DNA of 24,451 nt from Rubrobacter sp. (GCA_016781705.1 JADDPV010000051.1:1-24451), one strand, 5' to 3'; shown: positions 6,110-14,391, numbered from the stretch's first letter. The notes: generated by a model not told the origin, from the sequence alone. Program-made: numbers and translations.

Positions 6110-8821
6110 TCAATCGACGCCCTGGTCGCGCAGCCATGATAGGACCCTCTCCTCGTTGGGGTTGCCGACCGATCGGTAGGCGCCTGCTGCGTCGCGCGCG
6201 GCCCCGACGGCACCCCGGCGGTCGCCCTTAGCCTCGAGGAGCTGCGCCAGATTCCAAGAAGCATCGCCGAGAGTGCCTGCGTGTCCGCCATCGCGCGCGG
6301 CGTCGATGGCGCGGCGGTAGAGGTCTTCCGCGAGGTCGGGAAGCCCTTGGGCGTCCCGGACGTTGCCCTGGTTCATGAGCGCCGGGGCCCCAGCCGCGCC
6401 GTCGCCGTCCCCTTCGGCGGACTCGAGCACGCGATCGAACAGCCCGAGGGCGTCCTCGTACGCTTCCTGCTTGGCGCAGAGGATGCCGTGGCTCAGGAGC
6501 ACCCCGCGAAGGGCCTCGCGGTCGTCGAGGTCCTCGAAGGCGGAGGCGGCCGCTTCGAAAAACACGGCCGCCCGCCAAGGGTGACCCAGTTCCCTGTAGA
6601 AGATGCCGAGCTTGCGCATAGCGCGGGCCTCGCTCGGGGCGTGCTCGATCTCGTGGGCGACGTCCTTCTGGCCCTTTAGGCAACGCACCGCGTCGCGAGG
6701 CCGCCCGAGTTCGGCGTAGATCTCGCCCAAGGTACCGAGAGCTTTGGCCTCGATGCCCCTGTCGCCGATCTCGCGCGCCACGGTCACACACTCCTCGGCG
6801 CAAGCCACGGCTCGGTCGGTATCGCCCAAGGCGGAGTACGTGCTTGCCAGGTTCCCGAGCGCGGGGGCCTCGCCGTGCCGGTCCTCGGCGGCGCGCGCAT
6901 CGGCAAGGGCCTCTTCGAAGTACGGTAATGCCTCCGGGTAAGCGCCCGCCATTAGGTAACCGGTGCCCAGGTTGGCCTTACGCGTCACCACGGACTCGGC
7001 GTCCTCGAGCCGGCGGGCAGCCCGCAGCGCGAGCTCCATCCACCGGATGAACTCCCGCGGCGGCAGGCGGAAGGCGAGCACGCTCGAGCCGACGCCGGCG
7101 TAGCGGTTTACGTAGTCCGCGGCCTCCTCGTCCTCCTCCATAAGGGACGCCGCCCAGAGGTAGGCGGCCCTTATGCCCTCCCAGTCGGCGTCGAAGACCC
7201 CGAGCCAGTCCCGCTGCGCCCGCCCGCCGAGCAGGAAGGCCTCGTTCGCCGCGCCCAGCTTAACCTCGTAGTGGCGCAAGCGCCGTAGCTGCACCTCTCT
7301 TAAGCTTGGCAGCTCGGGGTCCTCTTCGATCATGGAGGCGGCGAAGGCCGAGAGCAGCGAGTGGATCTGGAAGCGCCCGTCGCCGGCCGGCTCTATGAGG
7401 CCGCGATCGAGGAGCGCCCGCAGCGTCATCCGAGGGTCGGAGTTCATGGCCCAGACATCTTGGGCGGCGGGCGTGTCGAAAGATACGGGGTGGGGGGGCA
7501 GGACGCCCAGCAGGGCGAACCTCCTGCGGTAGAGCGGCCTCAGTCGGTCGGTGCTCCTGCACAGCAGCGCGGCGACGGTGAGCGGAACCTGGCCCAGCAG
7601 AAGGGCGTAGGAGGACGGGGCCTCCTCTTCGAGCAACCGCCTGCCCTCCCGCAATTCCTCCAGAAGACCGGGCACGTCGAGCCCCGCGGAAGCCTCTGCG
7701 GCGAGCAGGCCACCGGCGATCCTGACGGCGAGGGGCAGGCCGTCGAGCTCGCGGACCAACTCACGACCCTCGCTCGGATGATTCTCTACGACGCTAGGAG
7801 CGAGTTGTTCCAGCAGCTCGAGCGCCTTCTCCTCGGAGAGCACCTCGAGCCTATATACGCCCTCGGCCCTCGGGGAGAGTTCCCGGGCCACTCGGTCGAG
7901 GCGCGTGGTCGCCACCGTCCCGCAGCGCCTTCCGCCCACGGCCAAGGGGAGGGCGTGCGCGGTCTCCCACACGTCGTCGAGGACGAGGAGCGCCCTCTTG
8001 TCCAGCATCGCGGCCCGGAGGCGCCCGGAAGCCTCGGCCACGGTCTCGGCGTCGGAAAGGTCGCCGACCCCCAAGGAACGGCCCCAGGAGACGATCGTCG
8101 ACAGCACGTCCGGCTCCTGCCCGAGGGAGGCGAAGAGAACCCCGTCCGGGAACATCCCCCGAACCTCCTCGTCGTGGACGAGCTTGGCCGCGAGCGCTGT
8201 CTTTCCGACGCCGGGCCACCCGTGAACCGCCGTGAGCACCTGCACGGCCGCATCCCCGTCCCGGGTGGCTTGCCTCAGGCGCCCCTTGAGTTCCGCCACG
8301 TCCCCTTCCCGGCCGACGAATGCCTCCGGCACCGGAGGGGCGACGCCGAGGGAAGCCGGGGCGGCGTCCGACCTCAGCCGCTCGTATAGCTCCTCGCCCA
8401 TCTCCACGCGCAGCACGTTGCGATCGCCGGCAATCACGGGCCCGACGATGTCCCGGCCGGCGTAGACGTTCCCTTCCCCTTGCGCGACGGCGTGCGCCGG
8501 GGCCGCGGCCTCTTCGGCGCCTCCTCCTACGACGCGTCTAAGACCCAGGAAGCCGAGCACTAAAGCCGCGACGACCCCGAGGAACTGGAAGATCGTCGCC
8601 AGGTCGGCCAAAACCCCGATCGCCTCGTCGTTGGCCTCGAGGAAGCCAAGCAAGACGGCGACCCCCGGAAGCCACCAACGGACCGTCAGCGCCCCGGCCG
8701 CCACCGCGACGGCGACGAGAAGCAACCCCGCCTCTCGCCTCCTCGCCGGCCCTTCCCGCGACGCGGGGACCGGCGACTGGGAGGGCTCGGGCGACGGCGC
8801 CCGCTCCCTACTCCGGTCCAT
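6110..8821 (-). CDS. Membrane-anchored STAND (NB-ARC) ATPase with TPR repeats
   Basis: A 903-residue STAND NTPase from the ATG at 8821, which lies 14 bases inside the end of the AbiV gene. Order of parts: a Pro/Ser/Arg-rich cytoplasmic start; two hydrophobic helices (about 31-60 and 77-95); a linker with a GNVYAGRDIVGPVIAGDRN motif (117-135); an NB-ARC core with Walker A GWPGVGKTAL (201-210), Walker B ALLVLDDVW (277-285), sensor-like GTVATTR (301-307) and GLPLA (361-365); a winged-helix region; and TPRs from about 560 to the end (GNLASTYSALGD, GTLGEIYAELGR and more). Such proteins sense a trigger through the repeats and oligomerise with ATP. Here the N-terminal effector place is taken by membrane helices, which suggests membrane damage or membrane anchoring. 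The overlap with abiV points to one functional unit. Family assignment is firm; the defence role is inferred. Confidence 0.88.
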   Translation of the reverse strand: MDRSRERAPSPEPSQSPVPASREGPARRREAGLLLVAVAVAAGALTVRWWLPGVAVLLGFLEANDEAIGVLADLATIFQFLGVVAALVLGFLGLRRVVGGGAEEAAAPAHAVAQGEGNVYAGRDIVGPVIAGDRNVLRVEMGEELYERLRSDAAPASLGVAPPVPEAFVGREGDVAELKGRLRQATRDGDAAVQVLTAVHGWPGVGKTALAAKLVHDEEVRGMFPDGVLFASLGQEPDVLSTIVSWGRSLGVGDLSDAETVAEASGRLRAAMLDKRALLVLDDVWETAHALPLAVGGRRCGTVATTRLDRVARELSPRAEGVYRLEVLSEEKALELLEQLAPSVVENHPSEGRELVRELDGLPLAVRIAGGLLAAEASAGLDVPGLLEELREGRRLLEEEAPSSYALLLGQVPLTVAALLCRSTDRLRPLYRRRFALLGVLPPHPVSFDTPAAQDVWAMNSDPRMTLRALLDRGLIEPAGDGRFQIHSLLSAFAASMIEEDPELPSLREVQLRRLRHYEVKLGAANEAFLLGGRAQRDWLGVFDADWEGIRAAYLWAASLMEEDEEAADYVNRYAGVGSSVLAFRLPPREFIRWMELALRAARRLEDAESVVTRKANLGTGYLMAGAYPEALPYFEEALADARAAEDRHGEAPALGNLASTYSALGDTDRAVACAEECVTVAREIGDRGIEAKALGTLGEIYAELGRPRDAVRCLKGQKDVAHEIEHAPSEARAMRKLGIFYRELGHPWRAAVFFEAAASAFEDLDDREALRGVLLSHGILCAKQEAYEDALGLFDRVLESAEGDGDGAAGAPALMNQGNVRDAQGLPDLAEDLYRRAIDAARDGGHAGTLGDASWNLAQLLEAKGDRRGAVGAARDAAGAYRSVGNPNEERVLSWLRDQGVD

Positions 8822-9596
8822 CGGTCCCGGCTTCCCCCAACGACTTCGCCACGGCCTCGACGAACCGCCGAACGTTCTCCGGCGACGAACCGATCGCGCC
8901 CCAGTCCTCCCCCTCGGACAGCCCCTCGGCCCGGTCGGCCAGGGAGAGCAAAACCTCCAGGACATTGCCGGAGGAACCCGCGCAAGCGAGCATCCACCGC
9001 GCGTCCTCTTCCGCAAGGGGCACCGCGAAGGTGGCGGCCAACTCGATGGCCTTACGGGCCTCCTCTTCGTCCACCGCCTGGGAGGGCAACGCCCATCTCG
9101 GCACGCCGGTATTGTCGTGGGCTTCCTCGTAGCAGTCGGCGTACAGGCCCCTCTGCTTGAGGGTGTTGGCCCAACGCCCCAGGGCCTTCGTCAGTTGGAC
9201 CCGCCGCTCCTCGTCGATCTGCCCGAGAAGGAAGGGCGCGGTCGCGGGCGTGCTCGACTTGACCTTGTGGTCCCGCCAAGCCCTCCAGAACTCCTTGCGG
9301 CCCTGCTGGTCCTCCCTAACGAGGGGATGAACGAACAGCATGAGCCTCTTGAAGCTCTCCTCCAGAGCGAGGATGGCGAGCGACGCCGCCCGCGCGTGCC
9401 TGCCGTTCTCGAACAGGAGCCTCGCGTCCTCCAAGAGCTCCTCGGCGTTACGCGAGATCGTCCTCGCGCCCTCCATAAGCTCCTCGTCCGTCAGTTGGCC
9501 CCTGAACACATTCGGGACCGCCTCCTCCAAAGCAGGCAGATCTTCGACAACGAACCTCTCGAGTCGCTCCCTCGCCAGCCGCTCCTCGTCGCTCAC
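8808..9596 (-). CDS. abiV: AbiV-family HEPN abortive-infection protein
   Basis: A 262-residue protein with an AbiV-type HEPN domain in residues of about 36-115: LTDEELMEGARTISRNAEELLEDARLL, then NGRHARAASLAILALEESFK, and WRAWRDHKVK, in which Arg105 and His110 form an Rx4H motif like that of HEPN ribonucleases. The C-terminal half (about 120-262) is charged and helical and not recognised. AbiV of Lactococcus blocks phage protein synthesis; the mechanism here may differ. I chose the GTG at 9596 (AGAGG site seven to eight bases upstream, and conserved-looking sequence begins there); an alternative TTG at 9662 would add an unlikely Cys-rich start. The STAND ATPase gene begins 14 bases before this gene ends, so the two are probably made together. 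The gene looks intact. Confidence 0.8.
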   Translation of the reverse strand: MSDEERLARERLERFVVEDLPALEEAVPNVFRGQLTDEELMEGARTISRNAEELLEDARLLFENGRHARAASLAILALEESFKRLMLFVHPLVREDQQGRKEFWRAWRDHKVKSSTPATAPFLLGQIDEERRVQLTKALGRWANTLKQRGLYADCYEEAHDNTGVPRWALPSQAVDEEEARKAIELAATFAVPLAEEDARWMLACAGSSGNVLEVLLSLADRAEGLSEGEDWGAIGSSPENVRRFVEAVAKSLGEAGTDGPE

Positions 9597-9682
9597 GCAG
9601 CAGCCTCTCGACTTGCAACAGCTTGATCGTTGATCGTGACCTTCCCTCGCGAATGCCAGCAAACGGCACTTACCTGGCGTTC

Positions 9683-9710
9683 AGAATAGCGGTTTTACGG
9701 GCGGCGTGAA
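9683..9710 (-). promoter_or_regulatory. Candidate promoter of the abiV-STAND operon
   Basis: On the minus strand TTCACG (9710-9705) and TATTCT (9688-9683) are separated by 16 bases; each hexamer matches the sigma-70 consensus at four of six positions. The -10 lies in ACCGCTATTCT, almost identical to a site before the Uma2-recombinase pair (2213-2223). The distance to the GTG at 9596 is about 85 bases. Weak but the best candidate in the gap. Confidence 0.35.
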
Positions 9711-9851
9711 GCCTGTCACGCGACGTTCTCGTTGGCGTCCGAAACGACGTTCTGCATGACGTAGCATATTGTTGCAAGTAAGCGCAACTGTACGGAACGT
9801 TTCTCTACCACCGGCGCCGCATCCGGCTAGCGTTTTGTCCGAGCGCCGATC

Positions 9852-9876
9852 GAGATCGCCCGAGCGAGGCGATCTC
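9852..9876 (-). terminator. Hairpin after the DUF849 gene
   Basis: GAGATCGCC and GGCGATCTC form a perfect 9-base stem with a 7-base loop, six bases after the stop codon of the last gene in the catabolic operon. There is no clear U-tract after it, so it may act as a weak terminator or as a 3'-end stabiliser. In either case it marks the end of the operon. Confidence 0.6.
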
Positions 9877-9881
9877 CTCGT

Positions 9882-10793
9882 CTATGATCCCTTCTGAACG
9901 GTTTCGGCGTGTTTGAGTTGCAGAATCTCCCGCGCTTGAGACGGCGTGGCAACCGGGCGGCCAAGCGTCAGGGACATGTCGGCGACCATCTTCACCAGGT
10001 CGCTGTTTCTGGGCTTCCCGAAACGGGAGTAAGGGTGGTCACCGAGACCGATGCTCACGTGCCCGCCCTGCATGATCGCCCAGGCGGCGAGCGGCAGGGC
10101 GTCCCCGTTGCGGCAATGCACGGTCCAGGGGTCTCCGGACGGGATCGCCTCCAGATAGGTTTGGAGGTTGGCGAGGGTCGGTGGTGGTCCCCCCGGTACC
10201 TCGTCGCCCGTGAACCCGAGGCACCAGAAGGTCGACCGGTCGAGGAGTCCCATTCTCTGGAAGCTGCGCGCCGTGCGCACCGCGCCGGCCCCCCAGACGA
10301 CCGAGTACACGAAAACGTTGGTCTCCTGGAGTACACTCAACAGCTCCTTCAGGTAACCCACCCGGTTAGATACGACCTGGTCGTCCGTCAGGAAGCGCTC
10401 GTATTCCCCGTCCCAGACGTCCGCGCTGAAGGCACCGAAGTCCACCGGCGCCATGTCGATCCGCGTCTTCGAGTCCTCGTTGAGCTCCCGAATGTGGCGG
10501 ACGCGCCCTTGTGCGTCGCCCTGGGTACCTATGAAGCCCAAAGTCGGATGCAACAGCATGTCCGTCTGCTCCCGGACTCCCTCAATCACCTCGCGGTACA
10601 ACGCGGTGTCGTTCGGCCTTTCGGTACCGTCGGTGTCGCGGGCGTGCCAGTGCAGGACCGACGCGCCCGCTTCCCCGGCGAGTACGCCCTCCTCGATCAC
10701 CTCCTGCGGTCCGTAAGGCAGCGCCGGGTTTGCCCCCCGATCCGCCGACTCGTTGCACCGAACCTCAATGATAAGAGGTGTCTCGTCGTTCAC
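9882..10793 (-). CDS. DUF849 beta-keto acid cleavage enzyme (BKACE), variant active site
   Basis: A 303-residue TIM-barrel protein of the BKACE/DUF849 family, whose members (Kce is the prototype) cleave a beta-keto acid with acetyl-CoA to give acetoacetate and a new CoA ester. Visible are the N-terminal IIEVRCNE, the two zinc-binding His of VLHWHAR (His48, His50), LHPTLG and the C-terminal PSQAREIL. The usual VRVGLED near the end reads VSIGLGDHPY (246-255) here, so the Arg and the Glu zinc ligand known from Kce appear replaced by Ser247 and Gly251, while Asp252 is kept. The GTG start has a good GAGGAGG site, and the gene follows the ApnO-type gene after 25 bases as the last gene of the operon. 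The substrate may be a beta-keto acid of the same pathway; a changed reaction is possible. Confidence 0.85.
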   Translation of the reverse strand: MNDETPLIIEVRCNESADRGANPALPYGPQEVIEEGVLAGEAGASVLHWHARDTDGTERPNDTALYREVIEGVREQTDMLLHPTLGFIGTQGDAQGRVRHIRELNEDSKTRIDMAPVDFGAFSADVWDGEYERFLTDDQVVSNRVGYLKELLSVLQETNVFVYSVVWGAGAVRTARSFQRMGLLDRSTFWCLGFTGDEVPGGPPPTLANLQTYLEAIPSGDPWTVHCRNGDALPLAAWAIMQGGHVSIGLGDHPYSRFGKPRNSDLVKMVADMSLTLGRPVATPSQAREILQLKHAETVQKGS

Positions 10794-10818
10794 AACCTAC
10801 CTCCTCACGAAAAGGTCT

Positions 10819-11661
10819 TCAGGCCAGACCGCTCGCCGTTATCTTGGCTACGCTCTCCTTGATGCTCTCCGGCTCGAACACCTTCTTCCAGTCGGGCTGG
10901 AAGATGTCTTTCTTGGCTTCTTCGACGGCCATCTGCGCGCCGGCGGAGAGCTCCCAATCGAGCTCGTCGAAGAGTATAGCCAGCTCGACGTTGATGTGGC
11001 CCAGCACGAAGTCGCGTGCCGCCTCGAACGGTACCCCCCTACGGGCGGCCTCGTCCACCGCCTCCCGTATGATGGTCAGGCAGGTCGCCGTCACCGTCTC
11101 CGAGAGCACGGGTTCGAGGATCGCCATCTGCTCGACGGTGACGCGGTGGGAGCGCAGCACGGGACCCCACAGTTTGCGGGCGATCTTCTCGCCCCTGGCG
11201 TAATCCTCCTCCGGCCCGCTCATGAGCGCGTTGACGATCGCCTGCTTGGCCTTGCCGCTGCCGAAGTAGTCCCGCCGGGCCTCGGGATCCGTTTCGTCGT
11301 TGTAGATCGGCGGGTGGGCGGGGTGAGTTACGAAGTACGAGACGTCCTCCCTCTCCGGCAGCTCTCCGCCGTATGCGGCCGCCGGATCCAGAGTGACGAC
11401 CATCGTCCCGGCCTTCAGGGCGGGCACGATCTCCCTTGCCAGCGGGCCGACGACGGTGTCGGGCACCGCGAAGATGACGACGTCCGCCTCCTCGATGGCC
11501 TCCTCCTGGGAGGTGGGCTCGATGCCCCTCTCGCGCAGCCGGGCCTGCCCGGCATCGCCATACTCCACGTAGAGCATCCGGTAACCGGGGTCGTCCTCGA
11601 GGGCGTTCGTTACGCGGGTCCCCATGTTACCTGCGGCGCCGAAAACGGCTACGTTCATCAT
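10819..11661 (-). CDS. apnO: ApnO-type NAD-dependent dehydrogenase (probable D-apionate oxidoisomerase)
   Basis: A 280-residue Rossmann protein with a 6-phosphogluconate-dehydrogenase-like C-terminal domain. The NAD site is VAVFGAAGNMGTRV (residues 4-17), the strand-end DVVIFAVPDTVVG follows at about 60-72, and FVTHPAHPPIYND lies near residue 110. ApnO enzymes oxidise and isomerise D-apionate to 3-oxo-isoapionate, and they are encoded beside the kinase and RuBisCO-like protein that use the product, exactly as here. The start overlaps the kinase stop as ATGA; a second ATG follows at once at 11658. The family fits well; the substrate is inferred from the neighbours. An alternative is another branched or short sugar acid. 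Confidence 0.7.
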   Translation of the reverse strand: MMNVAVFGAAGNMGTRVTNALEDDPGYRMLYVEYGDAGQARLRERGIEPTSQEEAIEEADVVIFAVPDTVVGPLAREIVPALKAGTMVVTLDPAAAYGGELPEREDVSYFVTHPAHPPIYNDETDPEARRDYFGSGKAKQAIVNALMSGPEEDYARGEKIARKLWGPVLRSHRVTVEQMAILEPVLSETVTATCLTIIREAVDEAARRGVPFEAARDFVLGHINVELAILFDELDWELSAGAQMAVEEAKKDIFQPDWKKVFEPESIKESVAKITASGLA

Positions 11662-13070
11662 CTACCTCCTCCGACGACATCTTTGGTCGTGCCTCGAAGC
11701 ACGTCCACGAAAAAGTCCTTGCGGCCCATCTGGCCGCCCTTGAAGACGATCTCCATCCCCTCCAACGTACCCCCTTCCGAATGGACCCGGCACAGGGGAG
11801 CGCCGGGGGCTGCGGGCGCGATCATCTCCACGGCCTGGATGTCTAGCTGGCTTGCGATGTAGCTGGAGGTATCTCCGCCAGCCACCGCCACGCGCCTGAC
11901 GTTCGAGCGTTGCAGGACGGCCTGCAAGATGCTCCCCGTGGCCTCCGCCAGGATTCTCCCGCCCTTCAGCTTCGCGGCGAGCCCCTCGTAACCAAGAGCC
12001 TCCAGGCGTTTCGCGGTGACTTCTCGCCTCGGATCGTCCGGCCCGCGACAGGTGTGTGCGATCACGCTGTTTCCCCGCTGGATCTCGTCGAGCATCCTCT
12101 CCACGGCGGCCTCGCTCTCGCCCCGGGCCTCCTCCGGGTTCACCAGCCGGGCGGGGTCCAGGGGCACGTCGACGAACCCGTGCTCGATGGCCCGCCCGAT
12201 CTGCCCGTCGGTCACTGGCGAACAGCTCCCGGAGACGGCCAAGACCTGCTCGACCTCTCCCGCGTCCTCGAACTCCTGCGGCTCCGCCAGCTCGCCGGTA
12301 GCCTTCCAGTGCGCGGTCAGGGCGTATTCCACTCCCGACGACCCGACCACGAACAGCGGCGTCTCGCGGCTGACCTGGTTCCACATCAGCTCCCCAAGGG
12401 TAGAGAGCTGCTCGTCGTAGAGCACGTCGAACAGCACGATCTCCTGTCCGCCCTCGAGCACGGCTCGGAGCCGCTCTTCCGCAGGCGCATCATCGCCTTC
12501 GAGCTGCAGGATGTCGAAGAGCCCGATCTCCTTCGCGGTCTGCTTGGACAGGTGCGCCTTGAGGTCGCTCTCCAGCATGGGAGTAACGGGGTGGTTGCGC
12601 ATCGGTCCGAGTTGATCCAACCGGTAGATCTTGCCGTCGACCCCCGAACGAGCGTAATGGTTGCCGAAGACCGTGTACCGTCCCAGCCTGGGCGCCCCCA
12701 CTAGGAGGGGCACGAAGGGCGAAGCGAAGATCCGCTGCCCCAGGTCGGTCGCCCGGCCGATGCTGCCGATCTCCGGGGACGAATCGAAGGTCGAGCAAAC
12801 CTTGTAGTGGAAGAGCGGGGCGCCCAGGTCTTTGAGCCTAGAGAAGGCCACCGGTAGCGTTTTCGCCATGTCCTCCGGCGTCATCGCCCGGCTGTCGCCC
12901 GCGACCCCGACCGCGCCCACGCCCGTAAAGCCCGCGAGCACCTCGGGGGTGGGGGGCTTCAGAAACAGTATCGTTCGTATCCCCGCGCGGGCGAGGGACT
13001 CCATGGCATCCGTGGAGCCGGTGAAGTCGTCGCCGTAGAAGGTCAGGAGTAGCCCGTCCGAAGAACCCAT
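11658..13070 (-). CDS. oiaK: DUF1537 four-carbon acid sugar kinase family (probable 3-oxo-isoapionate kinase)
   Basis: A 470-residue kinase with both DUF1537 domains. The N-terminal domain has TFYGDDFTGSTDAMESL (Asp14, Asp15) and YKVCSTFDSSPEIGSIGRA; the C-terminal nucleotide-binding domain has LAVSGSCSPVT, VAGGDTSSYIA and FKGGQMGRKDFF. Family members phosphorylate 3-oxo-tetronates, threonate/erythronate or 3-oxo-isoapionate. The gene begins directly after the stop of the RuBisCO-like gene (no gap) and overlaps the ApnO-type gene by four bases, so the OiaK role (3-oxo-isoapionate to its 4-phosphate) is the best guess. A GGGGG run spanning the RuBisCO-like gene's end gives the ribosome binding site. 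Length and motifs are complete. Confidence 0.78.
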   Translation of the reverse strand: MGSSDGLLLTFYGDDFTGSTDAMESLARAGIRTILFLKPPTPEVLAGFTGVGAVGVAGDSRAMTPEDMAKTLPVAFSRLKDLGAPLFHYKVCSTFDSSPEIGSIGRATDLGQRIFASPFVPLLVGAPRLGRYTVFGNHYARSGVDGKIYRLDQLGPMRNHPVTPMLESDLKAHLSKQTAKEIGLFDILQLEGDDAPAEERLRAVLEGGQEIVLFDVLYDEQLSTLGELMWNQVSRETPLFVVGSSGVEYALTAHWKATGELAEPQEFEDAGEVEQVLAVSGSCSPVTDGQIGRAIEHGFVDVPLDPARLVNPEEARGESEAAVERMLDEIQRGNSVIAHTCRGPDDPRREVTAKRLEALGYEGLAAKLKGGRILAEATGSILQAVLQRSNVRRVAVAGGDTSSYIASQLDIQAVEMIAPAAPGAPLCRVHSEGGTLEGMEIVFKGGQMGRKDFFVDVLRGTTKDVVGGGR

Positions 13071-14354
13071 CTATTGCCCCCTATCCGCGGCGCGTCGTAG
13101 CTTTCCGAACTTCTCGAGGCTCTGCATGAGCTCCCGGTGATCCTCGGCGTATTCTCGAAGAAGGATGCCTTCCACGGCCGCCTCCCATGCCTGGCGGATC
13201 GCCGTGACCCCGGCCCCCGGTCCCCCGGGGTGCGCCACGATCCCCGCGCCGGCCAGGTATATATAGTCGGTGCTCCCGGTGAGCCGGTAAGTGTCCGGGG
13301 CCTGCCCGCCCCATTGGCCCGAAGAGAGCACGGGCATCGCCCTGTCGTCATCCGCGAACATGGGCCTCAGGCACGACTCGATGGACCTCACAACGGACTC
13401 GTCGGGCTCCCAGAACTTGCTCTGCAAGGCGTTGACGTGCAGGTGGTCCACGCCCGCCAGGCGCCACAGCTTCTGGTAGGCGGCGAACTCCATCCCCAGG
13501 TACGGGTAGCGCGTAAGTAGGCCCCACCCGTTGCGGTGGCCATGGATCGGCAGCTCGGCGTGGCGCCTGAGGTGCGAGACCCCGACGAGTCCCACGCTGT
13601 TCACGCTGACCATCACGCACGTTCCCCCGGCGTTCAGCACCGTCTCGTGGTGCCGCAGCATCGCGTCCAGATCGTCGGTGATGTTGAAGGCGTACATGAC
13701 CTTCTTGCCGGTCCTCTCCGCCACCTCGTTGATGACCCCCATCACCGCCTCCACCCGCTCCTCCAGAGGCGAGTGCGGCGGGTTCGCCATGAGCTCGTCG
13801 TCCTTGATAAAGTCGATCCCGCCCTCGGCGAGGTCGCGCACCAGCTCGGCGGTCTGCCGCGGGCTCAGCCCCACGCTCGGCTTGATGATCGTGCCTATCA
13901 CGGGACCGCCGTAGACCCCGACGAGCTCCCGGGTGCCCTGGATGCCGAACCTCGGGCCGGGGTGGGCGTCCGCGAAGGCGGGCGGCAGCTCGATGTCCAG
14001 AAGCCTGAGCCCCGAGAGCTCCCTCAGCTCCGAAAGGTTGCCCGACACGGTAGACAGCAGCGTAGGGAGGTTCGTGCCCATGTTCTCCAGGGACCAGGAG
14101 ACCGTCACTTCGGCCCGCCTGTACCGTCCGAGGTCGTCGGCGGGAAGCGCGCCCGGCAAGCTCGGGTCCTCGACGGTTTCGAGCTCCTCGATCCGCTCTA
14201 CCCGGGCGAGGAACCTCTCCCGCAGCTCCTCCGTCTCCCCGGGGACCTGCGTAAAGGTGCCGGAGGACTGCTCGCCGGCTAGAGCGTCGGCCGCGTCTTC
14301 CACCCGGTGGGGGGTCTCGATCAGGTAAGTCGCTAGGACGCGGTCGGTAGACAC
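13071..14354 (-). CDS. oiaX: RuBisCO-like protein (form IV), probable 3-oxo-isoapionate-4-phosphate transcarboxylase/hydrolase
   Basis: A 427-residue RuBisCO large-chain-like protein. It keeps GTIIKPSVGLS (Lys158, aligned with catalytic Lys175), GGIDFIKDDE (Lys184 that would be carbamylated, with metal ligands Asp186 and Glu187), HGHRNGWG (His273, Arg274) and SSGQWGG (about 344-350). The second Lys of the KPK motif is Ser160 here and the GKLEG loop is not conserved, so it is not a carbon-fixing RuBisCO. OiaX-type proteins split 3-oxo-isoapionate 4-phosphate into 3-phosphoglycerate and glycolate. Position before the DUF1537 kinase and ApnO-type genes supports this. The GTG start has a GGAGG only three bases upstream, an unusually short spacing. 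The fold is certain; the exact reaction is inferred. Confidence 0.82.
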   Translation of the reverse strand: MSTDRVLATYLIETPHRVEDAADALAGEQSSGTFTQVPGETEELRERFLARVERIEELETVEDPSLPGALPADDLGRYRRAEVTVSWSLENMGTNLPTLLSTVSGNLSELRELSGLRLLDIELPPAFADAHPGPRFGIQGTRELVGVYGGPVIGTIIKPSVGLSPRQTAELVRDLAEGGIDFIKDDELMANPPHSPLEERVEAVMGVINEVAERTGKKVMYAFNITDDLDAMLRHHETVLNAGGTCVMVSVNSVGLVGVSHLRRHAELPIHGHRNGWGLLTRYPYLGMEFAAYQKLWRLAGVDHLHVNALQSKFWEPDESVVRSIESCLRPMFADDDRAMPVLSSGQWGGQAPDTYRLTGSTDYIYLAGAGIVAHPGGPGAGVTAIRQAWEAAVEGILLREYAEDHRELMQSLEKFGKLRRAADRGQ

Positions 14355-14391
14355 GACCCTCCTCTCGCCCGATCCAGGCTCGTCGCGGCGA

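Larger units (their letters stand above)
9597..9881. other. Intergenic region between the catabolic operon and the defence island
   Basis: The region holds the likely terminator of the catabolic operon (9852-9876), a GTTGC/GCAAC inverted repeat (9771-9788), two copies of CGACGTTCT about 24 bases apart (near 9721 and 9745), and a possible abiV promoter (9683-9710). I see no coding region. It is the border between two unrelated gene groups transcribed in the same direction. Confidence 0.5.

Noticed and set aside
7361..8389. A 342-codon plus-strand open frame opposite the STAND gene
   Set aside because: No homology signal and no ribosome site; Walker motifs and TPRs are in the minus-strand frame.
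13071..14354. Carbon-fixing RuBisCO
   Set aside because: The KPK motif is KPS and loop 6 is not conserved; neighbours are a sugar-acid kinase and dehydrogenase rather than phosphoribulokinase, so a form IV RLP role fits.
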